Shown: piece after piece, positions 33,917 through 42,829 of the stretch
Layout: each line of letters starts with the position of its first letter
Position numbering within the stretch: position 1 is the stretch's first letter
Source of the DNA: Prauserella alba
GTDB lineage: Bacteria; Actinomycetota; Actinomycetes; Mycobacteriales; Pseudonocardiaceae
DNA: 64,000 nucleotides
Direction: 5' to 3'
Assembly: GCF_024171735.1 (NCBI RefSeq)
Contig: NZ_JAMTCH010000003.1
Span: forward strand, 1,724,841 to 1,788,840
Translations under genes and position numbers: made by a program
The notes under the pieces: model-generated
Told to the model about the DNA's origin: nothing
The model's input: the letters and a program-made list of their open reading frames with translations, nothing else
The model's database searches: none

Positions 33917-34969
33917 GAGGCCGGCCGAGGATCGCAGCGGATCCGTGGCGAACGCCGTCACACCGTCGGCGAATGACACCGCGGCGTCGAAGCCCAGCAG
34001 CTCGCGCGCCCGCGCCGGGTCCGCCACGACGTGCCGCACGTCCCCCGGCCGGGCCCCACCCGAGATCCGCGGTTGCGGACCCGCCATCGCGCGGGACAGC
34101 TCCGCCGCGAGTTCGCCCACGGTGTGCGGTTCGCCGGAACACACGTTGACCGGCGTCAGGCCGGCCGTCGGGCGTTCCACCGCGAGCGCGTTCGCCAGCG
34201 CCACGTCGCGCACGTGGACGAAGTCGCGCCGCTGCCCGCCGTCCTCGAGCACGACCGGTTCCTCGCCGCGTTCCAGCCGGGAGCGGAACAGTGAGGCCAC
34301 GCCCGCGTACGGGGTGTCGCGCGGCATCCTGGGGCCGTACACGTTGTGGTATCGGAGCGCCCACACGTCGCCGCCGGTCTGCCGCGCCCACGCACTCGCG
34401 AGATGTTCCTGGGCGACCTTCGACGCCGCATACACGCTGCGCGGGTCGAGCGGAGCGTCCTCCGGGACGAGCAGCGATTCCAGGTCGGCACCGCAACGTG
34501 GGCACGGTGGTTCGAACCGCCCTGCGGCGATCGCGTCGGGCGGCCGCGGCGCGGGCGGCGTCACGCCGTGTTCGGGACAGGAGTAACGGCCCTCGCCGTA
34601 CACGACCATCGACGACGCCAGCACGAGCCGCTGCACCCCGGCCCGGTACATCGCAGCGAGCAGGACGGCCGTGCCGTGGTCGTTGTGGCCGGTGTACCGC
34701 GGCGCGTCCGACGGGTCGAGCCCGTGCCCGACGACCGCCGCCTGGTGACAGACGACATCCACATCGGACAGCACCGAGTCGAGGACCTCGTCGGAGCGCA
34801 CGTCGCCGAGCACCGTGTCGTAACCCTGCACCCAGGCCGGCGGCCGGTCACCGCCGTGAGCCGTGTCGATCAGCAGGTCGAGCAGCCGCACCTCGTGGCC
34901 GCGCTCGGTCAGGACATCGGCGATGTGCGATCCGACGAATCCGGCGCCACCGGTGATGAGAACACGCAT
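33911..34969 (-). CDS. NAD-dependent epimerase/dehydratase with Cys-rich insert
   Basis: This 352-residue extended SDR has N-terminal GGAGFVGSH, the catalytic Y-A-A-S-K and R-Y-H-N-V-Y-G-P-R. Between strands it carries an insert with C-P-E-H-G and, about 28 residues later, C-P-R-C-G, a pattern that could bind zinc; most UDP-sugar epimerases lack it. ATG 34969 lies 6 bp after TACGGT (minus strand), consistent with a leaderless start. With the transferases nearby it probably makes the activated sugar of this cluster. Confidence 0.88.
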   Translation of the reverse strand: MRVLITGGAGFVGSHIADVLTERGHEVRLLDLLIDTAHGGDRPPAWVQGYDTVLGDVRSDEVLDSVLSDVDVVCHQAAVVGHGLDPSDAPRYTGHNDHGTAVLLAAMYRAGVQRLVLASSMVVYGEGRYSCPEHGVTPPAPRPPDAIAAGRFEPPCPRCGADLESLLVPEDAPLDPRSVYAASKVAQEHLASAWARQTGGDVWALRYHNVYGPRMPRDTPYAGVASLFRSRLERGEEPVVLEDGGQRRDFVHVRDVALANALAVERPTAGLTPVNVCSGEPHTVGELAAELSRAMAGPQPRISGGARPGDVRHVVADPARARELLGFDAAVSFADGVTAFATDPLRSSAGLG

Positions 34970-35332
34970 GCCGACACCGTAGGAGCGACCGCGCGCCCCC
35001 GCGCCGACGTCGACACGGATGTCACCGAACCGTCAGAACTGTGCGGCCGCGGCGCCACCGGCCGCGCGCTGCGCCCGACGAGGGGAATCACCGTCCCCTC
35101 GTAGGAGTCACCCACCAAGGTGACTTCGCCTGCACTGCAACATTCCAGCCCGTCACCTGACCTGCGTAAACCACAGAAGTCACACCCGTCACACCCGACC
35201 CACATGTTTACACCAGCACCAAGTGAACCGATCCTGAAAGCGCTTGTGCAGACCAGGGCCGCGCGCATGCCGAGTGCGGTCCGAACCGAACGCCGCGCCC
35301 GTCCCCTGCAGGTGCGGCTTGGGAGGAACACC
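34970..35332. other. Divergent gap between epimerase and lysozyme genes
   Basis: No gene is convincing here. TCACCGAACCGTCAG (35022-35036) is a weaker relative of the boxes at 30541-30632. A 9-bp inverted repeat (ACGAGGGGA with its complement) lies at 35078-35102. The right part (35120-35260) is rich in GTCAC and CACC words. I do not recognise a riboswitch. Confidence 0.5.
35078..35102. promoter_or_regulatory. 9-bp inverted repeat
   Basis: ACGAGGGGA and TCCCCTCGT flank a 7-nt loop, 231 bp upstream of the lysozyme start. It lacks a following T tract, so it is more likely an operator or leader hairpin than a terminator. Confidence 0.45.
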
Positions 35333-36688
35333 ATGCCGGCGAACGGCCTGCGCACCGCCTCGCGGATTTCGTTGACCCTGGCCGCACTGGCGGCAATGCT
35401 GCTCGGGTCGCTGACCCTGTTGGGCGGGTCGCGCGCCGCGGCCGCGCCCGAAAGCGTTCCCGGCATCGACGTCTCGGGACATCAGGAGAACGTCGACTGG
35501 CAGCACGCGTGGAACACCGGCGCACGGTTCGCCTACATCAAGGCCACCGAGGGCACCGGCTTCACCAACTCGTACTTCCCCCAGCAGTACAACGGCGCCC
35601 ACGACGTCGGCATGATCCGCGGCGCCTATCACTTCGCGCGCCCGGACGTCGGCCCGGCGGCACCGCAGGCCGACTACTTCGTCGCGAACGGCGGTGGCTG
35701 GTCGGCGGACGGCAAGACGCTGCCCCCGCTGCTCGACATGGAGTACAACCCGTACGGGGCCGACCCGTGTTACGGCCGATCGCACGGCAGCATGGTCCGG
35801 TGGATCAAGAACTTCTCCGAGCGGATCCACTCCAAGACCGGCCGCTGGCCGATGATCTACACGACCACGGACTGGTGGAAGAGCTGCACCGGCAACACCC
35901 CCCGGTTCGGCAGCGACCACCCGCTGTTCATCGCGCGCTACAACGACCGCGTCGGTGAGCTGCCCAACGGCTGGACCCACTACACGCTGTGGCAGTACAA
36001 CGATCACGGCCCGATGCCCGGCGACCAGAACACCTTCAACGGCTCGATGGCACAGCTGAAGCAGCTGGCCCTCGGTGACGAGGGCAAGTCGGAACCGGAG
36101 CCGAAGCCGGAACCGAAACCCGAGCCGAAGCCCGAACCCGACCCGAAGCCCGAACCCGACCCGAAGCCCGAACCCGACCCGGAACCGAAGCCCGAACCTG
36201 AGCCCAGCCCGGAACCGAGTCCGGAGCCGTCCACACCGGAATCGCCGGAGTCCGATGTGCCGGATGCGCCGGCCGACGACGACGCCGCCGACGACCGCGA
36301 CGAGCCGGCCGATCCTCAGGCCGGCGACACCGGCGGTGACCAGGGACAGGACGGTGACAGCACCGGCGCAGGGTCCGACGAGGCAGCGTCTGAGGATGCA
36401 GGGGCCGACGATGCGGGCGAAGCGTCCAACCGGAACGCCGTCGCCGACGGCACCGGTGACGACCAGCTCGTGTTGCAGGAAGCACCGAAGCAGGCGGCCG
36501 AACAGGCTCCGCAGTCGCAGGACAAGACCGGATCGGACGTGTCCACCCAGGAAAGTGGTCCGGACGAACTCGCCGAGACGGGGTCCGCGCAGGATGTGCC
36601 ACGCCTGATCGTGTTCGCCGCGGCGATGATCGTGCTCGGCCTGATCGTCCTGACGCTCACTCGCGCGCCCGCACGCGCCCGCCGCTGA
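35333..36688 (+). CDS. Cell-wall-anchored GH25 lysozyme with LAETG sorting signal
   Basis: This 451-residue exported protein has a signal peptide (about 1-38, ending S-R-A-A-A-A). The GH25 domain is about 42-245, with Asp46 in GIDVSGH and Asp135/Glu137 in LLDMEYN as catalytic acids and TLWQYNDHG near the end. A stalk of EPKPEPDP-type repeats and an acidic region (about 247-410) follow. The C-terminus is LAETG (413-417), a hydrophobic helix and a basic tail, the sorting signal of class E sortases (LAxTG). ATG 35333 follows GGGAGGA. It should cleave the muramic-glucosamine bond while tethered to the wall. Confidence 0.9.
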   Translation: MPANGLRTASRISLTLAALAAMLLGSLTLLGGSRAAAAPESVPGIDVSGHQENVDWQHAWNTGARFAYIKATEGTGFTNSYFPQQYNGAHDVGMIRGAYHFARPDVGPAAPQADYFVANGGGWSADGKTLPPLLDMEYNPYGADPCYGRSHGSMVRWIKNFSERIHSKTGRWPMIYTTTDWWKSCTGNTPRFGSDHPLFIARYNDRVGELPNGWTHYTLWQYNDHGPMPGDQNTFNGSMAQLKQLALGDEGKSEPEPKPEPKPEPKPEPDPKPEPDPKPEPDPEPKPEPEPSPEPSPEPSTPESPESDVPDAPADDDAADDRDEPADPQAGDTGGDQGQDGDSTGAGSDEAASEDAGADDAGEASNRNAVADGTGDDQLVLQEAPKQAAEQAPQSQDKTGSDVSTQESGPDELAETGSAQDVPRLIVFAAAMIVLGLIVLTLTRAPARARR

Positions 36689-36696
36689 CCCGTTCC

Positions 36697-36741
36697 CGGC
36701 GGTGCCCGGCTCGCGCTCGACGCGCGGGCCGGGCACCGCCG
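36697..36741. terminator. Hairpin terminator after the lysozyme gene
   Basis: A 14-bp stem (CGGCGGTGCCCGGC and complement) with a 17-nt loop begins 9 bp after the lysozyme stop. Confidence 0.8.
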
Positions 36742-36950
36742 TCTCGTTCGGGCGTCCGTACCGCACCCGCACCCGACGTCACCACCGCCCCCGCGAACCC
36801 GCAACCTCCCTGCCGAACGCGGGCAACACGGCGGTTACGCTGCCTGATTAACGTTCGCCGCTGCACTAAGTTTCGCCGCTGTGCGCACGTACGCTCCCCG
36901 TCGTTGTGGAGTGGCGCTCCCCTCTCCCGTCCCCTCCCGAGAGATGCTCC

Positions 36951-38267
36951 GTGACGACGTCCCACACCCCACCCGACCCCGGCGCCGCAGCCCAGGCCGC
37001 CGCGTCCGCACCGGCCGACCGCGATCACCCGCTGAACAGGGTTCCCCACCACGCCCGCAAAGGCGTCGCCTCGCTGGCCGTGGTCATCGCGGGCTTCGGG
37101 TTCTTCACCCCGACCATGGCGACCGGCGGACGGGTCGCGGGCGCGTTCCCGTTTCCGACATTCCTCGTGCTCGCGCTGGTCTCGGCGCTCGTGCTCGCGG
37201 GGTACATCGCGACCCTCGGGATCGCCGCGGCCCGCACCGGTCTCACCACCGTGCTGCTCGCGCGGCTCGCGATGGGCAAGGCAGGTGGCAAATGGGCCTC
37301 GCTCCTGCTCGGCGGCACGCAGATCGGCTGGTACGGCATCACGGTCGGGGTGCTCGCCACCCTGCTGGGTGGCGCGTTCGGCCTGTCGGTGACCTGGCCA
37401 CTCGTCCTCGTCGGCGGGATCGCCATGGCCGTGACCGCCTACACCGGCTTCCACGGCATCGAGCTGCTGTCGTGGATCTCGGTGCCGCTCATGACGGCCC
37501 TGTGCCTCTGGATAGCGGTCTCCGCGGTCGACGAGGCAGGCGGCTGGGACGCGGTGACCGCCTACGAGGGCACCGGAGCGATGAGCGCGGGCACGGCGCT
37601 GACGATGATGATCGGCACGTTCGTCAGCGGTGGTTCGCAGATCGGCAACTGGACTCGGTTCGCCCCGGGCAGCGGGCTCGCGTTCGTGATGACGGCGGGA
37701 ACGATGCTGCTCGTCCAGTTCGGGCTCCTCGCTTTCGGTGGTCTGGGAGCGATCGGCTACGGCGAACCCGATTTCGCGAACGTGCTCCTCGGGCTCGGCT
37801 CGACGGGGCTGGCTGTGCTGCTCATCGTCACGAATCTGTGGACCACCAACGACAACACGGCGTACGCGTTCGGCGTCGCGGGAGCCGAACTGTTCGGCAA
37901 ACCCGACAAGCGGCCGTTCATCGTGGGCGGGGTGGCCATCGGCATCGGCATGGCGCTCACCGGGATCGCGGAGGCGATCACGTCGTTCCTCACCCTGCTC
38001 GGCGTGTTCGTTCCCCCGCTCGGCGGCGTTCTGATCGGCACGTTCCTGTTCACGTGGCGGCGCCGCGATCCCGGTACCGAGGTCGGCGAGGCGGCACTCG
38101 TGGTGTGGCCGGGGCTGCTGGCCTATCTCGGCGGCACGGCCGCGGCACTGGTCGGATCACTGCTCGACGTGGGGATTCCCGCGGTGCAGGGCATCGCGGT
38201 CGCGCTCGTCCTCGTCGCGGCGTTCACGGCCGTGCGCGGCGACCGGCCCGGCGCCCGCGCGGGCTGA
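36951..38267 (+). CDS. Purine/cytosine permease family transporter (CodB-like)
   Basis: This 438-residue protein has 12 membrane segments. It belongs to the NCS1 family, CodB branch: GFGFFTPTMATGGRVAGAF near the N-terminus, GTQIGWYGI and LWTTNDNTAYAFG later. Such proteins import cytosine or related bases with H+ or Na+. GTG 36951 was chosen with a weak GAGAG upstream; a GTG at 36906 is also open. No deaminase gene is adjacent, so the link to CodA-type metabolism is not shown. Two 10-bp repeats (TTCGCCGCTG) lie 18 bp apart at 36854 and 36872. Confidence 0.88.
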   Translation: MTTSHTPPDPGAAAQAAASAPADRDHPLNRVPHHARKGVASLAVVIAGFGFFTPTMATGGRVAGAFPFPTFLVLALVSALVLAGYIATLGIAAARTGLTTVLLARLAMGKAGGKWASLLLGGTQIGWYGITVGVLATLLGGAFGLSVTWPLVLVGGIAMAVTAYTGFHGIELLSWISVPLMTALCLWIAVSAVDEAGGWDAVTAYEGTGAMSAGTALTMMIGTFVSGGSQIGNWTRFAPGSGLAFVMTAGTMLLVQFGLLAFGGLGAIGYGEPDFANVLLGLGSTGLAVLLIVTNLWTTNDNTAYAFGVAGAELFGKPDKRPFIVGGVAIGIGMALTGIAEAITSFLTLLGVFVPPLGGVLIGTFLFTWRRRDPGTEVGEAALVVWPGLLAYLGGTAAALVGSLLDVGIPAVQGIAVALVLVAAFTAVRGDRPGARAG

Positions 38268-38299
38268 GCCCACCGCGGGCACCGCGCCGGGCCGCTCCG

Positions 38300-39472
38300 T
38301 CACCGGAACGCCGAGTGGCCCGTCACGGTCTGCCCGATGATCAGCTGGTGCACCTCGGAGGTGCCCTCGTAGGTCAGCACCGATTCGAGGTTGTTGGCGT
38401 GCCGCAGCACGGGGTATTCAAGACTGATGCCGTTCGCACCGAGCACCGTCCGGCATTCCCGCGCGATCGCGATCGCCTCCCGCACGTTGTTCAGTTTGCC
38501 GGCGCTGACCTGCTCGGACGTGAGCGTGCCCGCATCCTTGAGCCTGCCGAGATGCAGCGCCAGCAGCATTCCCTTGCCGAGTTCGAGACTCATGTCGGCG
38601 AGCTTGAGCTGGGTGGCCTGGTAAGAGGCCAACGGCTTGCCGAAGATGTCGCGTTCCTGCGAGTAGGCGATCGCGGTGTCGAGGCAGTCGCGCGCCGCTC
38701 CGAGCGCGCCGAACACGATGCCGTAGCGAGCCTCGTTCAGGCACGACAGCGGCCCGGACAGCCCGCGCGCCTCCGGCAGCACCGCGGACGCGGGCAGCCG
38801 GACGTCCTCCAGCACGAGCTCGCTGGTCACCGAAGCCCGCAGGGACAGCTTCTTGGTGATCTCCGGAGCCGAGAACCCCGGCGTGTCCGTGGGCACGACG
38901 AAGCCGCGGATCTTGTCGTCGGTCTGCGCCCAGACCACGGCGACGTCGGCCACCGAACCATTCGTGATCCACATCTTCGTACCGTTGAGTACCCAGTCCT
39001 CCCCGTCCCGGCGGGCGTGCGTCCGCATGTCGCCCGGATTCGACCCGAAGTCGGGTTCGGTCAGGCCGAAGCACCCGATCGCCTCCCCCGCGGCCATCCG
39101 CGGCAGCCATTCCTGCTTCTGCTCCTCCGAGCCCCAGCGCCAGATCGCGAACATCGCCAGCGACCCCTGCACCGACACGAGACTCCGCAGCCCGGAATCG
39201 GCCGCTTCCAGCTCCAGGCACGCCAGGCCGTAGGCCGTCGCCGTCGTTCCCGCGCAGCCGTACCCGTCGAGATGCATCCCGAGCACGCCGAGTTTGCCGA
39301 GTTCACGCGCCAGTTCCCGGGCGGGTATCGACGCGTCGTCGAACCAGTCGGCCAGGTGCGGCCGGATGCGGTCGGCCGTGAAGGCCCGCACCGTGTCGCG
39401 GATGGCCTTGTCGTCCTCGCCGATCAGGTCCTCGGTGCCGAACAGGCCGAGCGGAGTTCGTGTGCCGGACAT
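38300..39472 (-). CDS. Acyl-CoA dehydrogenase, glutaryl-CoA dehydrogenase-like
   Basis: This 390-residue flavoenzyme has GCFGLTEPDFGSNPGDM and KMWITNGSVADVAVVWA for FAD and substrate binding. The catalytic base is Glu369 in TYEGTSEVHQLIIG, the position and context seen in glutaryl-CoA dehydrogenase. That enzyme oxidises and decarboxylates glutaryl-CoA in lysine or tryptophan breakdown and passes electrons to ETF. ATG 39472 follows GAGAGGATGG. Upstream, in frame, is a lysine-rich stretch from a 15-bp repeat. It is divergent from a TetR gene, its likely regulator. Confidence 0.9.
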   Translation of the reverse strand: MSGTRTPLGLFGTEDLIGEDDKAIRDTVRAFTADRIRPHLADWFDDASIPARELARELGKLGVLGMHLDGYGCAGTTATAYGLACLELEAADSGLRSLVSVQGSLAMFAIWRWGSEEQKQEWLPRMAAGEAIGCFGLTEPDFGSNPGDMRTHARRDGEDWVLNGTKMWITNGSVADVAVVWAQTDDKIRGFVVPTDTPGFSAPEITKKLSLRASVTSELVLEDVRLPASAVLPEARGLSGPLSCLNEARYGIVFGALGAARDCLDTAIAYSQERDIFGKPLASYQATQLKLADMSLELGKGMLLALHLGRLKDAGTLTSEQVSAGKLNNVREAIAIARECRTVLGANGISLEYPVLRHANNLESVLTYEGTSEVHQLIIGQTVTGHSAFR

Positions 39473-39490
39473 GGGCCATCCTCTCGTCGT

Positions 39491-39520
39491 CTTCGCCGCA
39501 GCAGTCTTCGCCGCAGCAGT
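39491..39520. repeat. 15-bp tandem repeat upstream of the dehydrogenase
   Basis: Two perfect copies of CTTCGCCGCAGCAGT plus partial flanking copies. Read on the minus strand in the dehydrogenase frame they encode repeating A-A-A-K-T. Confidence 0.9.
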
Positions 39521-39710
39521 CTTCGCCGCCGTCTTCACTGTCACCGCAGTGTCATCGTGCCGCCGACCGAACGTCGGGGCCAGGTACGAACACCGCACGG
39601 CCGGCCACGGCGACGGGACCGTGGCCGGCGGTCCTCCCCACGACGTCGGGTCACGACGACGTCTGGGCATCACCTCGTCACGTCCTCACGGGCCGCGCAA
39701 CCCGCCGCGC

Positions 39711-39726
39711 AGAATGATCACATTCT
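39711..39726. promoter_or_regulatory. Candidate TetR operator
   Basis: AGAATG-ATCA-CATTCT, an inverted repeat with 6-bp arms, lies between the dehydrogenase and the TetR gene, about 75 bp upstream of the TetR start. Confidence 0.4.
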
Positions 39727-39803
39727 CCGCCGCCGCCCGTGCCACGGTCGGCCGGCCTTCCGGGATGCGCATCGCACCCGGCCCGGTACAGTGCTGGGTC
39801 GGC

Positions 39804-40394
39804 ATGAGTGAGCACAGCGATCCGGCGCGCGCGACCCGCCGCAGTGGTGAGGAGCTGCGGGAGGCGATCCTCGACGCCGTGCTGTGTGAACTGTTCGAAC
39901 GCGGTTACGCGGGCCTGACGTTCGACGGCATCGCCCAGCGCGCGCACACCAGCAAACCGGTGATCTACCGCCGCTACGCGACGCGTGCCCAGCTGGTCCT
40001 CGATGCGCTCGTCCGCCGCGCGCCCGCGGATCTGCCGTCGGCGAGCGCGGGCGATCTGCGCACGGACCTGATGGAGCTGGGCCTCGCGCTCGGCAGCCGG
40101 TTCGAGCAGATCGGCATCACCACCGTGCGGCGGCTCATCGCCGACGTGGACGACGACCTGTTGCCGCAGCTCGCCGAACTCGCCGCCGCCCCGGCGGAGG
40201 CCGCACTGCAACGCGTACTGGACGCCGCGCGGGCCCGTGGCGAACTGGGCCCGGAACCGCTGCCGGACCGCATTGCGAAGCTTCCGCTGGCGCTCTGGCA
40301 CCACGAGATGTTGTTCATCGGGCACGTCGACGAGGCCGCGGTCGCCGACATCGTCGACCGCATCTGCCTGCCCCTCCTGACCCGCCGGGTCTGA
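39804..40394 (+). CDS. TetR family regulator
   Basis: This 196-residue protein has a standard TetR N-terminus: REAILDAVLCELFERGYAG, then TFDGIAQRAHTSKPVIYRRY. The C-terminal domain is variable and fits the TetR_C_16-like group with a WHHEMLF helix. ATG 39804 is 11 bp after TACAGT, so the leader is very short. It is divergent from the dehydrogenase and convergent with the MMPL exporter. Either could be its target; the palindromes at 39711 and 43116 are candidate sites. Confidence 0.87.
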   Translation: MSEHSDPARATRRSGEELREAILDAVLCELFERGYAGLTFDGIAQRAHTSKPVIYRRYATRAQLVLDALVRRAPADLPSASAGDLRTDLMELGLALGSRFEQIGITTVRRLIADVDDDLLPQLAELAAAPAEAALQRVLDAARARGELGPEPLPDRIAKLPLALWHHEMLFIGHVDEAAVADIVDRICLPLLTRRV

Positions 40395-40425
40395 CCCCTC
40401 GGCGCGAGCGCTCCCGGACACGAAA

Positions 40426-40459
40426 GAGCCCCTCGGGCACCGAAGTGCCCGAGGGGCTC
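40426..40459. terminator. Perfect bidirectional hairpin terminator
   Basis: A perfect 15-bp stem (GAGCCCCTCGGGCAC and complement) with a CGAA tetraloop separates the convergent TetR and MMPL genes. Confidence 0.92.
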
Positions 40460-40483
40460 CCGTCCGTCCCGGCTACCGAGGCG

Positions 40484-42829
40484 CTAGACGTTCGCGGGTT
40501 CGCGGTCCGAGTCGGCGTGATCCCGGGCGGTGCCGGGCCGTTCCAGGCTCTCGCCTTCGACGTCGACGTTCGGGATGACCCTGTCCAGCCATTTCGGCAT
40601 GGCCCACGCCTTCTCCTTCATCAGGTACATCAGCGACGGGATGAGCAGCATCCGGATCACGAAGGCGTCGAACACGACCGCGACGGCGAGCGCGAAGCCC
40701 ATCGACTTGATGATCACGTCGTCCATCAGCATGAAGCCGGCGAACACCGAGGTCATGATCAGTGCGGCGGCGGTCACGACGCGGGCCGAGTTGCGGAAGC
40801 CGTCGACGATGGCGTCCCGGTACGACGCGCCGTGCACATGCGCCTCACGAATCCGGGTCACCAGGAACACCTGGTAGTCCATCGCGAGCCCGAACACCAC
40901 GCCGACCAGGATGATCGGCATGAAGCTGATGATCGGCCCGCCTTCGAAGATGCCGAACCAGCCCTCCTGGAACAGCGCCACGGTCACGCCGAGCGTGGCC
41001 AGCACCGAGAGCAGGAAGCCGAGTGTCGCGGTCAACGGCACGAGCAACGAGCGGAACACCAGCACCAGCAGGACGAACGCCAGGCCGACGACCGTGGCCA
41101 GGTACGGCACGAGCGCGTCGTTGAGCTGCTGGGAGATGTCCTCCATGATCGCGACGGTGCCGGTGATGCCGAGGTCGACGCCGGTGCGGTCCTCGAAGCC
41201 GGCCTCACCCGCGCGGAGACTGTCGAGCAGTTGCGCGGTGCGCGGGTCGTCGGGGCCGAACTCGGGCTGCAGCAGCACCATCGTGCCCTTGTCGTTCCCG
41301 GGCGCCGGGACGATGTGGCGGACGCCGTCCTGCTCGGCCGCCCACTGCTGGGCCTCCTGGTAGGCGGCCTGCTGTGCCTGCGGGTCGTCGGAGATCCCCC
41401 TGGCGTCGACGACCAGCATCAGCGGGTCGAGCTTGCCGGGGCCGAACGCGTCGCCGATCATCTCGGCGGCCTGCCTGCGCGAGGAATCGGCAGGCGCCGT
41501 CGAGTCGCTCGGCATGCCGAGGCGCAGGTCCTTGAACGGGATCGCCAGGGCGCCGAGCGCGACGACCACGAGCAGCGTCCAGGTGAGTGGCTTCTTGCCG
41601 ATGAACCGTGACCAGCGCACACCGTTGTTCAGCACCAGACCCGAGTCCTCACGCTTCGGGCTGTACTTGCGGAACTTCAGCCCGAACGTCTTGCCCTTCA
41701 GCATGCCGACCACGGCCGGCAGCAGGGTCAGGGCGACCAGCACGGCGATCGCGACGGTGGCCGCGGCGGCCAGGCCCATCGTGGTCAGGAACGGAATGCC
41801 GACGACGCTCAGCGCGGCGAGCGCGATGATGACCGTGAGACCGGCGAACACGACCGCGGATCCGGCCGTGCCCACGGCGATGCCGAGCGCCGTCGGCCGG
41901 TCGTCGGTGTGCTCGAGTTCACTGCGGTAACGCGCGAGGATGAACAGGGCGTAGTCGATGCCCACGGCCAGGCCGATCATCGTGGCGAGGATCGGCGTGG
42001 TGGACGAGATGTCGGTGAACACGGTCATCGCCGTGATGCCCATCGAGCCCATCGCGACGCCGATCCCGGCGGTCACGACCGGCATCCCCGCGGACACCAA
42101 CGAGCCGAACGTCAGCGCGAGGATGATCAGCGCCATGACGATGCCGATCAGCTCGGCCGTCGCACCGCCGATCTCCATCACCTGCATGCCCGAACCGCGG
42201 ACCTCCATGGCCAGATCCGAGGAGTCGGCGTGCTGTTCGACGACGTCGAGGATCTCCTGCTGCGTCTCCGGTTCGACGTCGGTGACCTTCTCGACGTCCA
42301 GGGCGAAGTCGACGAGGCCGGTACGGCCGTCCTCCGACAGCGGCGACGATGCGGCGAGCTGGGGTTCCACCTGCTCCAGCGCCGCCTCCCGGTCGAACGG
42401 CTGACCATTGGCCTGCGCCTGCTGCCGGGCCTGCTGGAGCGCCTGCTCTTGGAGACCCGCGTCCGCCTGGACGGGGCCGACGACGGCCTGCTCGCCCTGC
42501 GGCACGGTGTCGATGCCGCGCAGGTCGGTGATCAGCTCGTCGATCGCGCGCATGTGCCGGGGCGCGGCGAGCTGTTCACCTTCGGGGGCCTGCACGACGA
42601 CCTGGACGTTCGCCTCGTCCATCGGCGAGGACTGGCCGTCCATGATCTCCGGCAGCTTCTCGGCGGCTTCGACAGACTCGATGCCGGGGATCGTGAACTG
42701 ATCCGACATCGGCTGCGACTGCGTGACGGAGAAGGTGCCCACACCGGCGAGCACGACGAGCCAGGCGATCAGGAAGAACGGCCACCGGCGGTACGCGGTC
42801 CTGCCGAGGCGGAAAAGTAGCTTTGCCAT
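40484..42829 (-). CDS. MMPL/RND family exporter
   Basis: This 781-residue transporter has 12 membrane segments in two halves, each with a large external loop after the first segment. The proton-relay segments are GLAVGIDYALFILARYR in half one and VVFGLAMDYQVFLVTRIRE in half two, with the Asp-Tyr pairs that define MMPL proteins. The first external loop contains a glutamine-rich helix (LQEQALQQARQQAQ). Family members export lipids, siderophores or drugs. ATG 42829 was chosen. A 31-bp palindrome lies about 290 bp upstream. Confidence 0.92.
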   Translation of the reverse strand: MAKLLFRLGRTAYRRWPFFLIAWLVVLAGVGTFSVTQSQPMSDQFTIPGIESVEAAEKLPEIMDGQSSPMDEANVQVVVQAPEGEQLAAPRHMRAIDELITDLRGIDTVPQGEQAVVGPVQADAGLQEQALQQARQQAQANGQPFDREAALEQVEPQLAASSPLSEDGRTGLVDFALDVEKVTDVEPETQQEILDVVEQHADSSDLAMEVRGSGMQVMEIGGATAELIGIVMALIILALTFGSLVSAGMPVVTAGIGVAMGSMGITAMTVFTDISSTTPILATMIGLAVGIDYALFILARYRSELEHTDDRPTALGIAVGTAGSAVVFAGLTVIIALAALSVVGIPFLTTMGLAAAATVAIAVLVALTLLPAVVGMLKGKTFGLKFRKYSPKREDSGLVLNNGVRWSRFIGKKPLTWTLLVVVALGALAIPFKDLRLGMPSDSTAPADSSRRQAAEMIGDAFGPGKLDPLMLVVDARGISDDPQAQQAAYQEAQQWAAEQDGVRHIVPAPGNDKGTMVLLQPEFGPDDPRTAQLLDSLRAGEAGFEDRTGVDLGITGTVAIMEDISQQLNDALVPYLATVVGLAFVLLVLVFRSLLVPLTATLGFLLSVLATLGVTVALFQEGWFGIFEGGPIISFMPIILVGVVFGLAMDYQVFLVTRIREAHVHGASYRDAIVDGFRNSARVVTAAALIMTSVFAGFMLMDDVIIKSMGFALAVAVVFDAFVIRMLLIPSLMYLMKEKAWAMPKWLDRVIPNVDVEGESLERPGTARDHADSDREPANV

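Larger units (their letters stand above)
39473..39803. other. Divergent regulatory gap
   Basis: The gap holds the 15-bp repeats (39491-39520), a short palindrome (39711-39726) and a -10-like TACAGT (39787-39792) for the TetR gene. I see no gene. Confidence 0.6.

Noticed and set aside
35078-35230. Possible c-di-AMP (ydaO) riboswitch before the lysozyme gene
   Set aside because: Such elements often precede actinobacterial wall hydrolases, but I could not find the conserved ydaO segments. Only a simple 9-bp hairpin is present.
36881-39811. 976-codon plus-strand frame
   Set aside because: It is another frame over the CodB-like permease and antisense to the acyl-CoA dehydrogenase. Composition is arginine-rich and no family is recognisable.
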